Origin: Candidatus Poribacteria bacterium
GTDB lineage: Bacteria; Poribacteria; WGA-4E; WGA-3G
Direction of reading: 5' to 3'
DNA length: 64,000 nucleotides
NCBI GenBank assembly: GCA_022394775.1
Contig: JAGFCB010000095.1
Span: 1 to 64,000, forward strand
Part shown: in pieces, positions 54,801 through 63,886 of the stretch
Layout: the number at the start of each line of letters is the position of its first letter
How positions within the stretch are numbered: the stretch's first letter is position 1
Translations under genes and position numbers: made by a program
The notes under the pieces: generated by a model
Told to the model about the DNA's origin: nothing
The model's input: only the letters and a program-made list of their open reading frames with translations
Databases searched by the model: none

Positions 54801-55388
54801 ATGGACAAAAAAGCAAAACTTATCATTGGACTCGGCAATCCAGGGATGCGCTACGAACGCACAAAACACAATGTCGGTTTCCGCGTGATTGACGCACTTT
54901 ATGAAGAACTCTGCGAACGAGATTCTCAGCCACGTCCCACGCATACATCAATTTGTAACGCACTCGTTATACAGACAACATGGCACGACACATCTATCAT
55001 TCTCGCGAAACCAATGACATATATGAACAATAGTGGAGCCGCCGTCGCAGCACTCGCCAGACGGTTTGAGATTCCGCTCCCAGAACTCTGTATCATCTAC
55101 GATGATGTTCACTTAGACATCGGTGTGCTTCGGATGCGACGGAAAGGTAGCGACGGCGGGCAAAAAGGAATGAAATCTATCATCCATCATTTAGGTACCA
55201 CAGAATTTCCGCGCTTACGCATCGGCATCGGTGAACCTATCGGTGCTTTAGTTGATTACGTCCTCACCGAATTTTCAGAAGACGAAGAGATTGAAATAAC
55301 GCATACCATTGATCGCGCTCTTGAGGCTATCGAAACCTTCGTCACAGACGATATTCTGACAGTTATGAATAAATTTAACAGCCGCTGA
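54801..55388 (+). CDS. pth: Peptidyl-tRNA hydrolase
   Basis: This 195-residue protein has IIGLGNPGMRYERTKHNVGFRVIDAL with the Asn and catalytic His, KPMTYMNNSG, and IYDDVHLDIGVLRMRRKGSDGGQKGMKSI. It recycles peptidyl-tRNAs released from ribosomes. Length and motifs are standard. It closes the conserved lolB-ispE-tRNA-ctc-pth-like block. Confidence 0.95.
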   Translation: MDKKAKLIIGLGNPGMRYERTKHNVGFRVIDALYEELCERDSQPRPTHTSICNALVIQTTWHDTSIILAKPMTYMNNSGAAVAALARRFEIPLPELCIIYDDVHLDIGVLRMRRKGSDGGQKGMKSIIHHLGTTEFPRLRIGIGEPIGALVDYVLTEFSEDEEIEITHTIDRALEAIETFVTDDILTVMNKFNSR

Positions 55389-55396
55389 AAACAGCA

Positions 55397-55568
55397 ACGG
55401 TGCCTGTGAATATACGGAGAAAACGCTTGAAACCTCAAAATCATCTAACCGAACCGCAAGGAAATACAAAAATACGCAGCATGCAACAACGGCGCATGCG
55501 GATATACGGAGAATACATTTGAAATCTCAAAATTACCTAACCGAACCGCAAGGAAATACAAAAATACA
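55397..55568 (+). repeat. Tandem duplication (92-bp period) of leader element type B
   Basis: Two copies of the leader, (G)GATATACGG to CCGAACCGCAAGGAAATACAAAAATA, lie 92 bp apart (starting 55408 and 55500). In each, ATA occurs exactly 64 nt after the element start, where the other copies have ATG at 64-65 nt. Confidence 0.75.
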
Positions 55569-56532
55569 AACCGCCATTGACGCTGTAATGAAAGCCATGC
55601 GACTCTGTGAACAGGTACAATCCGAAATGGTCTCAACAGATGCCATTCAAAAGACAGACCGCAGCCCTGTAACTGTTGCGGATTTCGGATCGCAAGCACT
55701 GATATGCCAGGCGATTGGTGAGGCCTTCCCTGACAACCCTATTGTCGCTGAAGAGAGCGCACAAGCACTTAAAGAAAACGCCTCGCTTTTGGAACGCGTC
55801 ACAGGTTATGTGAACCAATTTAAACGACAGCGCTTCGCTTTCTGCGAAGATGCTGTTTCAGCAGAAACTGTCTGCGAATGGATTGATCGGGGAAGCGGTG
55901 AAGTTGGACCGAACTTCTGGACGCTTGACCCGATTGACGGAACAAAAGGCTTTCTCCGCCGTGACCAGTACGCCATCGCTTTGGCTTACATTGTTGACGG
56001 CGTTGTTCAACTCGGTGTTTTGGGATGCCCGAATCTACCCTATCGACTGGATACGGCAGAGACTGAACGCGGATGCCTTTTTGTCGCAAGCCGCGGTGAA
56101 GGAACGCACCTCTATTCCAAAACCGGTGAACTGTTAGCGCGGGTACACGTATCAGAGGCAACGCACCGCTTCGCGGAAAGTTTCGAGTCCACACACGGCG
56201 ATAGTGATGCCCACGCCACAATTGCGAATGCACTCGGGATTACAGAATCGCCTGTCCGGATGGACAGCCAAGCGAAATACGGCATCGTCTCACGTGGCGA
56301 AGCCTCCCTCTATATCCGTCTCCCCAATCCGGCATATCCTGATTACCGCGAGTGCATCTGGGATCACGCCGCAGGGGCGATTGTCGTTGAGGAAGCAGGC
56401 GGCACCGTCACAGATGCCAACGGGGTACCCCTTAATTTTTTGGCTGGAAAACGGATGCACGAGAATCGCGGTATTGTCGCAACCAATGGTAAACTCCATC
56501 AACACGTTTTAAAAGCGTTATCTAATCTATAA
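55519..56532 (+). CDS. 3'(2'),5'-bisphosphate nucleotidase / inositol monophosphatase family (HAL2/CysQ-like)
   Basis: Up to 337 residues. Metal and catalytic motifs: VTVADFGSQA, VAEES, WTLDPIDGTKGF and WDHAAGAIVVEEAGG, the Li-sensitive phosphatase family; length and details favour the PAP phosphatase HAL2 type used in sulfate metabolism. The start is uncertain: TTG 55519 lies within the leader element, while its geometry points to an ATA at 55564; ATG 55588 is another choice. It includes a KRQRFAFCED segment where homologues seem shorter. Confidence 0.88.
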   Translation: MKSQNYLTEPQGNTKIQTAIDAVMKAMRLCEQVQSEMVSTDAIQKTDRSPVTVADFGSQALICQAIGEAFPDNPIVAEESAQALKENASLLERVTGYVNQFKRQRFAFCEDAVSAETVCEWIDRGSGEVGPNFWTLDPIDGTKGFLRRDQYAIALAYIVDGVVQLGVLGCPNLPYRLDTAETERGCLFVASRGEGTHLYSKTGELLARVHVSEATHRFAESFESTHGDSDAHATIANALGITESPVRMDSQAKYGIVSRGEASLYIRLPNPAYPDYRECIWDHAAGAIVVEEAGGTVTDANGVPLNFLAGKRMHENRGIVATNGKLHQHVLKALSNL

Positions 56533-56550
56533 AGGAGTCAACGAAAAAGT

Positions 56551-57516
56551 ATGAAAACTGGGCAAATTGTTGCACCACGCCAGATCGAAATTATCGACAT
56601 AGAACAACCGAATCTCGCCGACCATCCCGACGGCACGGTGATGATAAAGACTGTCCACAGTGCCATCTGTGGAACCGATATGCCATCGTTCGTTCTTGAA
56701 CATCCAGCAGAAAGTTATCCGCTGGGTGCAGGGCTTTCGATTCATGAAGCAATCGGTGTTGTTACGGACAGCAAATCAGAGAGATTCAAACCCGGAGACG
56801 AGGTGCTCGCACTACCACGCCACGTCGGCGGACTCTCAGAATACTTTCTCTCGCATGAAAGCGTTACGATGCCGTTGACGGATTACCCAAGAAAAGACTG
56901 CATCCTGATGTCTCAACCGCTCGGCACCGTAGTTTGGGCGTGTCGGAAGCTGCCAAACCTTCTTAACCTCGATACCGTCGTCATCGGGCAGGGACCAATG
57001 GGATTACTCTTTACGCACATGCTCAGCAACCTCGGCGCGAAGACGGTAATTACGACTGATCTGGTCGATTTCCGACTCACAGTCTCAAAGAAGATGCAGG
57101 CAACACATACGATTAACGCTGCGAAAGAAGATCCCGTTGCTGCCGTCGAGGAGATTACAGAAGGCAGAATGGCGGATCTGGTTGTTGAAGTCGTCGGACA
57201 CCAAACAGAGACAATCAATCAGTGTCTCCAACTCCTAAAACGCGAAGGGACACTTCTCGCTTTCGGCGTACCGGACGATCATATCTACGATTTCCATTTC
57301 GCAGATTTCTTCCGTAAGAACCTTAAATTCATCGGTTCTGTCGGACCGGATGCCCAGAACGATTTCCCGCTGGCGATGGATATGATCGCACAAGGACGAC
57401 TCGACGTATCCCCTATTATTACGCATCATCTGCCTTTTACAGAAGCGCAACTCGGGTTTGAAATGGCACTGAACAAGAAAGACGAAGCAATCAAGATAGT
57501 TTTCGACTATGCGTAG
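56551..57516 (+). CDS. Zinc-binding alcohol dehydrogenase family protein (MDR)
   Basis: This 321-residue medium-chain dehydrogenase has HSAICGTDMPSF with the catalytic-zinc Cys, IHEAIGVV with the His-Glu pair, and VVIGQGPMGLLFTHMLSNLGA as the NAD Rossmann motif. The structural-zinc four-Cys loop is absent. Substrate unknown; the sorbitol/threonine-dehydrogenase branch is likely. AAAGGAGTC lies upstream of the ATG. Confidence 0.9.
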   Translation: MKTGQIVAPRQIEIIDIEQPNLADHPDGTVMIKTVHSAICGTDMPSFVLEHPAESYPLGAGLSIHEAIGVVTDSKSERFKPGDEVLALPRHVGGLSEYFLSHESVTMPLTDYPRKDCILMSQPLGTVVWACRKLPNLLNLDTVVIGQGPMGLLFTHMLSNLGAKTVITTDLVDFRLTVSKKMQATHTINAAKEDPVAAVEEITEGRMADLVVEVVGHQTETINQCLQLLKREGTLLAFGVPDDHIYDFHFADFFRKNLKFIGSVGPDAQNDFPLAMDMIAQGRLDVSPIITHHLPFTEAQLGFEMALNKKDEAIKIVFDYA

Positions 57517-57540
57517 TAGTCGGCAGGCTCCGTTCTGCCG

Positions 57541-58590
57541 TTACAGCGGTAATTCAACGATCCGCCCTTCACGACTGGACTGATAGATAGCGAGGATAAT
57601 CTCAACGGCTTTGCGTCCCTCACGTCCATCAACGAGATGCGAGGCATCGCTTTCAAGTCCGTTAATAAGGTTTTCCATCTGCCGTCGGTGATTGGCATGG
57701 TTAATCGCTCTCGGATCGGATGCGCCACCGCCTGTGTCTGTTTTTTGGGCGAATTTCTCGCGGATCTCCGCATCTTCCGGAAGTTCCGGGTCGAATTCCC
57801 AGGTGACGATGTCCTCTTCGGCTAAGACAACAGTCCCGTGTGTGCCAGAGATTTCAGTCTTCTTGAGCATGCCCGGATAAGCGGCGGTTGTGCCTTCAAT
57901 AACACCAAGTGCGCCATTCTCGAACCGGAGCGCGGCAACAGCGGCATCTTCGACCTCTATCCGTTCGTGCGCTAAAGTATCAGTAAACGCTTGAACGGCT
58001 TTAACGGGTCCCATAAAATATTGGAGCAGATCAATAGCGTGGATAGATTGGTTCATGAGTGCCCCACCGCCATCAAGGTCCCACGTGCCGCGCCAACCGC
58101 CACTGTCGTAATATTCTTGGGAACGGTACCATTTGATGTAGGCATCGCCTAAGGTCAACTTACCGAACCGACCGCTCTCAATTGTGGATTTAACGAGTCG
58201 CGTACTTTCAGTAAAACGGGAATTGAAGATAACACAGAGACGGACACCGGCTGCATCGCAGGCTTCAATAATCTGATCACACCGTTGTAGAGTGATTTCC
58301 AACGGTTTTTCGACGATGACGTGTTTACCGGCTTCTGCAGCGGCGATAGCAGGTTCTAAATGTGCACCGCTCGGCGTACAGACGCAGACAATATCTAAGT
58401 CGTCCCGTTTGAGCATCTCCGTATAATCGGTGTAACTATCAACAGCGTATCGATCAGTGAGTCGCTTAGCGTTCTCAGCGTTCCGTGAACTGACTGCAAC
58501 GAGTTGACCGTGTTCTAATTCAGAAATTGCGGCGGAATGGAAATCAGAAATCATTCCGCACCCAATAATACCAAATCCGTAAGTTTTCAT
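57541..58590 (-). CDS. Gfo/Idh/MocA family oxidoreductase
   Basis: This 349-residue protein has FGIIGCGMISDFHSAAISEL, VEKPLEITLQRCDQI and DLDGGALMNQSIHAIDLLQYFMG with the catalytic Asp/His region (WDLDGGG...H). It is probably a sugar or inositol dehydrogenase. AAAGGAACAGACAAAAT precedes the ATG on the minus strand. It converges with the alcohol dehydrogenase gene. Confidence 0.93.
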   Translation of the reverse strand: MKTYGFGIIGCGMISDFHSAAISELEHGQLVAVSSRNAENAKRLTDRYAVDSYTDYTEMLKRDDLDIVCVCTPSGAHLEPAIAAAEAGKHVIVEKPLEITLQRCDQIIEACDAAGVRLCVIFNSRFTESTRLVKSTIESGRFGKLTLGDAYIKWYRSQEYYDSGGWRGTWDLDGGGALMNQSIHAIDLLQYFMGPVKAVQAFTDTLAHERIEVEDAAVAALRFENGALGVIEGTTAAYPGMLKKTEISGTHGTVVLAEEDIVTWEFDPELPEDAEIREKFAQKTDTGGGASDPRAINHANHRRQMENLINGLESDASHLVDGREGRKAVEIILAIYQSSREGRIVELPL

Positions 58591-58648
58591 ATTTTGTCTG
58601 TTCCTTTAGTGAAAGTGAAGATTTACGACCAAGAGTTTATAAAAAATT

Positions 58649-59287
58649 ATGACTTCCAACGAACATCAAGCTTCAGAGCATGAGACTACAGAAGAACAAG
58701 ACGCTGAGCAGGCACCTACCAATAAAGTTTTTAGAATCGTCTGTATGACGTTCTGCCTCGCTGTAACGGTGCTGTTCATCTGGGTATGGCACCACCAAAC
58801 CCAATTCAACGACCACTATCGGAAGGCAACTTTTCTGATGCGCAACGGCGAAGCACAACAGGCAATCGAAGTATATCACAAAGCGATAGAAAATAAGAAG
58901 CGTACGCTTTTCTTTTCAAAAGAATCTTCGGTGTACAACAACCTTGGACAAGCCTATCTATATGCCGGAGATTACATAGCAGCGATCGTGTACTTCAGAA
59001 CAGTGATCAAAATGGCACCTGATATAGTAGAGGGATATATCAATCTGACAACCGCGTATCTCCGAGGAAACTTACCCGTTGATGCCCGTGAAGCATGCCT
59101 GCACGCCCTGCAAACATTTCCAAAGACCGCGCTGCTCCACTACAACCTCGCCTGTGCTTACGCTTTAGAGGGTGAGTCCGAAAAATCGGTAAAGTCCCTC
59201 ACACAAGCGGTCAATCTCAACCCAGACCTCAAGGCTCTCGCAGAACAAGAAGACGCACTTACCGGAATTGTCCCCGAACTGCCATAA
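58649..59287 (+). CDS. Membrane-anchored TPR protein
   Basis: This 212-residue protein has an acidic, polar N-terminus, one membrane helix (RIVCMTFCLAVTVLFIWVWH) and three to four TPR units (KATFLMRNGEAQQAIEVYHKAIEN, VYNNLGQAYLYAGDYIAAIVYFRTVIKMAP, LHYNLACAYALEGESEKSVKSLTQAVNLNP). It probably scaffolds other proteins at the membrane. The ATG lies after an A-rich leader without a Shine-Dalgarno sequence. Confidence 0.85.
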   Translation: MTSNEHQASEHETTEEQDAEQAPTNKVFRIVCMTFCLAVTVLFIWVWHHQTQFNDHYRKATFLMRNGEAQQAIEVYHKAIENKKRTLFFSKESSVYNNLGQAYLYAGDYIAAIVYFRTVIKMAPDIVEGYINLTTAYLRGNLPVDAREACLHALQTFPKTALLHYNLACAYALEGESEKSVKSLTQAVNLNPDLKALAEQEDALTGIVPELP

Positions 59288-59338
59288 TGTACTTTTTCGC
59301 TCAAACTAATTATACGTCCACATCCGCCTATTTGCAAC

Positions 59339-59369
59339 GAAAAATGGGCGAGAAACAAACCTCGCCCAT
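59339..59369 (-). terminator. Terminator of the LamG gene at 59.4 kb
   Basis: On the minus strand, ATGGGCGAG pairs perfectly with CTCGCCCAT (59344-59352 and 59361-59369), followed by TTTTT. Confidence 0.8.
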
Positions 59370-59403
59370 CTCCGTTAAAAGCAGCAGATAGATGACACGA
59401 TCC

Positions 59404-60192
59404 CTATTTCTTTAAATTTGCCCACGTTGTCGCGAGTTTACCACGTGCCGAGACATCAAGCGTATCGCTGACAATCTTCTGGAGCTCCGCTTCAGTCAGT
59501 GCGTAGTTGGCTAACATCAACTCATCAATCCGCCCCTGAAAGAAACGTGGGCAACATCCGTTATTCTCACCGCCGAATTTCAGGGATCTGTTCGGCAGAC
59601 TCCGTCCAGGCCCCTTCTGGGCAATAACTTTGCCATCAGATTCCCCATTGATATAGAAATGGGCTTCTTTCCCATCCCATGCAAGGGCAACATGGCTCCA
59701 CTCCTTCGCTTTGATCTTACCATCAGAAATATGATAACCGGGATTATTAGTATCGTAGAAGTAGTAAGCGAGTTTCCCTTCCCCCGGTTCAATTTGCAGA
59801 TAATAGGTGTTCTTGAAAAAGATGGTGAATTTGTTTTCCTGTCCACCCGCTGGAAGTGCGTCAGGATAAACCCATGCCATCATCGTAATCGCTTCGTCCA
59901 TATCAACTTCATTGGAATGTGCAACCTCTATAAAATCGGCTTTGCCGACCTCGCCAGCCATTTCCACAGCACCCCCTGAAATGCCTTCAGCCCACTTTAC
60001 ATTGCCGTTGAATTCACCAACTAAGCCGGCAGTCGCATCTTCAGTCTTGTCACCCTTGCCCTCGTCAAAATGCCAGACATAAAGTTGCTTACCGAGTTGT
60101 TTCACATTGCCCTTTCCACCTGCGGTGTAACCCTCAAAACAGAGGGATAGACTTAGAAAAACGCATAGCATCATAAGTATCTGGGTTCTCAT
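59404..60192 (-). CDS. Secreted LamG-domain protein with WANLK tail
   Basis: ATG 60192 has AAAAGGAGGAAC upstream. The 262-residue protein has a signal peptide ending EGYTAGG, then a LamG/concanavalin domain (YVWHFDEGKGDKTEDATAGLVGEFNGN, AITMMAWVYPD, WSHVALAWDGKEAHFYINGE, GRIDELMLANYALTEAELQ). The C-terminus GKLATTWANLKK carries the shared tail. Probably a surface or extracellular glycan-binding protein; close in sequence to the next LamG gene. Confidence 0.9.
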   Translation of the reverse strand: MRTQILMMLCVFLSLSLCFEGYTAGGKGNVKQLGKQLYVWHFDEGKGDKTEDATAGLVGEFNGNVKWAEGISGGAVEMAGEVGKADFIEVAHSNEVDMDEAITMMAWVYPDALPAGGQENKFTIFFKNTYYLQIEPGEGKLAYYFYDTNNPGYHISDGKIKAKEWSHVALAWDGKEAHFYINGESDGKVIAQKGPGRSLPNRSLKFGGENNGCCPRFFQGRIDELMLANYALTEAELQKIVSDTLDVSARGKLATTWANLKK

Positions 60193-60211
60193 GGGTAGTT
60201 CCTCCTTTTAG

Positions 60212-60243
60212 AATAAACAAAAGGGCGGGTACAAGACCCGCCC
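60212..60243 (-). terminator. Terminator of the LamG gene at 60.3 kb
   Basis: GGGCGGGT-ACAAG-ACCCGCCC (60223-60243); on the minus strand it is followed by TTTTGTTTATT. Confidence 0.8.
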
Positions 60244-60311
60244 ACATAGTAGGATTTGACGACGGACAGGCGTTGTGGCACTGCCGATACAATAGAGACT
60301 ATTTATCTAAT

Positions 60312-61082
60312 TTACATTTTCAACTTAGCCCATGTTGTGGCAAGTTTATCTTTCGGAGACACAGCAAAGAAAACGCCATTTTCCATATCTTGGTTAATCT
60401 CCTCAACAGTGAGGGCTCGATTGTAAATCGCAACCTCATCAACCAAGCCGACCATTCCCTTTAATCCCGTTTGTGCCTTACCGATACGGAAGACGACCTC
60501 AATGCTATTAATCTTACCCGCTGGTGGTTCAAATTCCACATCCAACTTACCGTCAATGTATTGGCGAATCATTTTGCCATCGTAAGTAGAGGAGACATGG
60601 TGCCACTCCTCTAAATCGGGCTTAATGGTCTGTTTATTTCGAGAACCTTGCCACCCACCGATGTTGATCCACGTCTCAATTTGCGGGGCACCCGTAAACT
60701 GCGCGCTCCACTGGAGGCAATAGCCACCGACATTCGCCCCGCTCCGGCGTCCCATCAGGTTGGAGTCACCTTGGGATTCTTCCGGGAAAAACCACGCTTG
60801 AATCGTGAGTTCATCGGTGATGTCAAGTTCAGGAACTGCGTCAACTTCTACAAATTTTTCGGTGTCCTCAAGATGAACAGCACCGCCGAATTTGCCATCT
60901 TTCGACCAAACGGCACCTTCAAGAGTGCCTTCAAGGTTATTTCCACTCACATCCTTAACCTTACCACCATCGTCTTGGTCAAAGGTAAAGTACAACATGA
61001 GCGCATCATCATCGTTTATCGCCCACGCACTGACACTAAAACTCAGGGCAATGACACAAAAAACAGTGATCATCGGTCTCAT
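60312..61082 (-). CDS. Secreted LamG-domain protein with WAKLK tail
   Basis: ATG 61082 was chosen (AAAGGAG upstream, signal peptide MRPMITVFCVIALSFSVSAWA); the track start adds 17 unlikely residues. The ~256-residue protein has a LamG domain (LMLYFTFDQDDGGKVKDVSGNNLEGTLEG, LTIQAWFFPE, WHHVSSTYDGKMIRQYIDGKLD, GLVDEVAIYNRALTVEEINQDMENG). The C-terminus DKLATTWAKLKM carries the shared tail. Confidence 0.9.
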   Translation of the reverse strand: MRPMITVFCVIALSFSVSAWAINDDDALMLYFTFDQDDGGKVKDVSGNNLEGTLEGAVWSKDGKFGGAVHLEDTEKFVEVDAVPELDITDELTIQAWFFPEESQGDSNLMGRRSGANVGGYCLQWSAQFTGAPQIETWINIGGWQGSRNKQTIKPDLEEWHHVSSTYDGKMIRQYIDGKLDVEFEPPAGKINSIEVVFRIGKAQTGLKGMVGLVDEVAIYNRALTVEEINQDMENGVFFAVSPKDKLATTWAKLKM

Positions 61083-61159
61083 AACAGTGGACTCCTTTTT
61101 TATAGTTTTAACCATCAACTCGCGCCTTAGCAAAAGTATCTGTAGACGAGTTGATGGTT

Positions 61160-61294
61160 AAAGTTTTCAGTAGTCGGCTGTCGGTTAAGAAAGGTTTTGT
61201 GACAATTTACCCAAACTTGGTGTACCCAAAAAGCGGTAAATTGTTATAGTCTCCTGCTTTAACTGAAAACTGATAACTGAGTACTGACAACTAC
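61160..61294. repeat. TGATAACTG-type repeat region between genes
   Basis: TTTTCAGTAGTCGGCTGTCGG at one end and AACTGAAAACTGATAACTGAGTACTGACAACT at the other, with ACAATTTACC...GGTAAATTGT as an inner inverted repeat. It belongs to the same family as the arrays at 10.1, 19.6 and 46.4 kb. Confidence 0.6.
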
Positions 61295-62929
61295 TTAGAA
61301 ACTCGAAATCTGAATTTCCTTCGCCGTAATAAACTCAAGGAGCGCGGGCACGCCTTCCTGCGTCTTCTGGATACCGCGCTGGATAGCCGGGATAATCTCA
61401 TCCGGTGTTTCGACGCGTTCACCGTAACCACCGAACGCCTTCGCCATATCTGCATAGTTACCGGAAATGTCTGTAGACCTGAACTTTTCAGTAGACACCG
61501 GCATGATCGGAATCTCAATCGCCATAGAGAAATTGTTGAAAAGGACAGAGAGAATCGGAATTCTTTCCCGTACAGCCGTCTCGAAGTCCATACCCGTAAA
61601 GCCGATAGCCGCATCACCCCAGACGTTAACACAAAGATGATCGGGTCTCGCAAGTTTCGCACCCATGGCGAGACCGAGACCGTAACCGAGCTGCGTCGTT
61701 TTGCCCCAACCGATATAGGTGAGTGGTGCAACAGATTGCCAGAACGGCGACATTTGGTCGCGCGGACTCCCTGCATCGTGCGTGATAATCGTATTTTTCA
61801 CATCAACAGTCCGCAGCAGATCCCGGATAACGCGATACGGTGTCATCGGCACTTCGTCAGAAGTGAGTTTAGCATTCCATGCTTCGAGCCACTCCGATTT
61901 AACCGCACTAATTTCTCCAGTGACAGCTGCCGTGCGTTCTTCCGAGGCACCATTGGAACGGTCGCGGACTGCCGCTACCAATCCATCTAAAATCAAACCC
62001 GCATCGCCAACAAGGGCAGTTTCAACCGGAACATCCTTGTTGATGTCCGCCGGATCTAAAGTCGCATGAATCACCCGTTTTCCGTCTGGAATCTTGACAC
62101 CGAAGGCGGTTCGCGTGAAGCTACATCCGATACCGAAAATCAGGTCGGCTTTCTGGAGAAAATGATGCACGGGTTTCGGGATCGCGCGTCCACCAGAACC
62201 GAGTGCTAACGGATGATCTTCGGGAAATGCACTTTTACCACCCAAACTTGTCGTTACGGGTGCGGCGAGCAGCTCCGCCAATTCTTTTAAAGAATCCCAG
62301 GCTTGGGCATAATGCACACCTTGCCCCGCATAGATAACAGGACACTCGGCACTAAGCAATACCTCTGCAGCAGCCTCAATCGACGCACTGTCGGGTCCGT
62401 AGCGCACTGTGGGAACAGGTGTCGGTTCAAAAGAATCGGGAATCTCCTCATTAAACATATCCGATGGGAACTCAACGAGCGCGGGACGCGGTCTACCGTT
62501 TCGGACCTGCGTAAAAGCACGCCGCATCGCTTCGGGAACAGATTCAGGCGTTGTAACCTGCTCACACGACTTTGTTACGTGTCGGTAGTTCAAGGCAGAA
62601 TTAAAATTCGGTTGGATCTGCGTTAAGCCTCGCGAATAGCCACCCGGCAGAACCACAATCGGGGCAGAATCGCCATACGCTTGCGCGACGCCACCGAAGG
62701 CGTTTTCGGAACCCGGTCCGCTTTGCATACAGAACACGCCAATCTGCTGCCCAGAGGTCATTCGGCTCATCGCATCCGCCATGTGGAGACCAATGCGTTC
62801 CTGCCGGACGATAATTGTGCGGATATCTAATTTCGCCGCTGCCTCTATGATAGGGTTAACCGGATACGCGAATAGATATTCCACGCCTTCCGCCTTAAGG
62901 ACTTTCGCTACTGCATCAACAACTTTCAT
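61295..62929 (-). CDS. Thiamine-pyrophosphate-dependent enzyme (acetolactate synthase large-subunit-like)
   Basis: This 544-residue protein has three domains. The N-terminal PYR domain is VEYLFAYPVNPIIEAA...VRQERIGLHMADAMSRM with the TPP-activating Glu. The central domain is PVIYAGQGVHYAQAWDSLKELAELLAAPVTTSLGGK. The C-terminal PP domain has NVWGDAAIGFTGMDFETAVRERIPILSVLFNNF as the GD...N TPP/Mg motif. No small subunit gene is nearby, so a decarboxylase or ligase of the family is as likely as true acetolactate synthase. It starts after leader type B. Confidence 0.88.
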   Translation of the reverse strand: MKVVDAVAKVLKAEGVEYLFAYPVNPIIEAAAKLDIRTIIVRQERIGLHMADAMSRMTSGQQIGVFCMQSGPGSENAFGGVAQAYGDSAPIVVLPGGYSRGLTQIQPNFNSALNYRHVTKSCEQVTTPESVPEAMRRAFTQVRNGRPRPALVEFPSDMFNEEIPDSFEPTPVPTVRYGPDSASIEAAAEVLLSAECPVIYAGQGVHYAQAWDSLKELAELLAAPVTTSLGGKSAFPEDHPLALGSGGRAIPKPVHHFLQKADLIFGIGCSFTRTAFGVKIPDGKRVIHATLDPADINKDVPVETALVGDAGLILDGLVAAVRDRSNGASEERTAAVTGEISAVKSEWLEAWNAKLTSDEVPMTPYRVIRDLLRTVDVKNTIITHDAGSPRDQMSPFWQSVAPLTYIGWGKTTQLGYGLGLAMGAKLARPDHLCVNVWGDAAIGFTGMDFETAVRERIPILSVLFNNFSMAIEIPIMPVSTEKFRSTDISGNYADMAKAFGGYGERVETPDEIIPAIQRGIQKTQEGVPALLEFITAKEIQISSF

Positions 62930-62996
62930 TTTTTTAAGTTTCCTTGCGGTTCGGTGAGGCGGGTTGATATTTTCAAGTGCCTCTCCGTATATCCGT
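62930..62996 (-). promoter_or_regulatory. Leader element type B before the TPP enzyme
   Basis: On the minus strand, GGATATACGGAGAGGCAC...TCACCGAACCGCAAGGAAAC ends 65 nt later at the ATG. It is the closest match to the copies at 55.4-55.6 kb. Confidence 0.65.
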
Positions 62997-63048
62997 CCTT
63001 CATTACATTACGGACTATGTTTTTGGTTTTTCATCTAATCAAAAAGAC

Positions 63049-63861
63049 TTATACACTCAGGTTCGTCGGTTTCCCAGCATCCATCACAAGCGGAAAACTA
63101 TCGCCTGCTAATTTCTCGCCATCATTAACAGCAACAAAACGCTTCATGACGTGATTACCACTTTCATCGTAGAGGGTCTCACTGGTCATGTAATGCACCG
63201 CAATCGCACGCCGCGGATTCTGACTCGTGTTGTCATGTGATCCGTGCCACGTCAAGGAATGATGATAATGCACATACCCCTTCGACACAGGACATAACTC
63301 TATCTCTAACGCGTTATCTTCAAAGCGATCCGGCATAGAATGGATGTCCTTGATGGAATGCAGGAAGGGTATCTGATTGCCCCAATGGTGAGAACCGGGG
63401 ACCATACGCATACACCCATTACTCTCATCAACATCATCCAACGCGACCCAAGCACTCACCTGACTCGTTTTCGGCGTAAGGATCGGCCAATACGGCGAAT
63501 CCTGATGCCACATGTTAACACCTCCGACTTGCGGCGGTTTGTATTGGATCTGATCGTGCCAGACACGTAACTCCGTCGCTGACATCAGTTGTCCAATCTC
63601 CTCCACAATAATCGGGTTGTAAACGAGTCGATGGTAGGCAGGACTCGCTTCCCAAATATTAACGACTTGCCAGACCGGGTTCTCTTCTTTGCCACCAAGA
63701 TTGGCAATGTGTACCGGCTGCGGGACATCGGTTTTCTCATAATCATCAATCACGCGTGCCAATTCAGAACGCAACTCATCAACCTGTTCATCACTTAAAA
63801 CACGGCTCCCGAGAAGAAACCCCTTTTCACGAAATGTGTCAACCTGTGTCTGGTTGAGCAT
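63049..63861 (-). CDS. Phytanoyl-CoA dioxygenase (PhyH) family protein
   Basis: This 270-residue protein has AGGAGGC before ATG 63861. Metal ligands are NMWHQDSPYWP (H-x-D) and LTWHGSHDNTS; the co-substrate Arg is likely in NPRRAIAVHYM. The C-terminus (NHVMKRFVAVNDGEKLAG...PLVMDAGKPTNLSV) is very close to the next gene's, so the two are tandem paralogues. Substrate unknown. Confidence 0.92.
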   Translation of the reverse strand: MLNQTQVDTFREKGFLLGSRVLSDEQVDELRSELARVIDDYEKTDVPQPVHIANLGGKEENPVWQVVNIWEASPAYHRLVYNPIIVEEIGQLMSATELRVWHDQIQYKPPQVGGVNMWHQDSPYWPILTPKTSQVSAWVALDDVDESNGCMRMVPGSHHWGNQIPFLHSIKDIHSMPDRFEDNALEIELCPVSKGYVHYHHSLTWHGSHDNTSQNPRRAIAVHYMTSETLYDESGNHVMKRFVAVNDGEKLAGDSFPLVMDAGKPTNLSV

Positions 63862-63886
63862 ACCTATTGCCTCCTACAGGAAAAAC

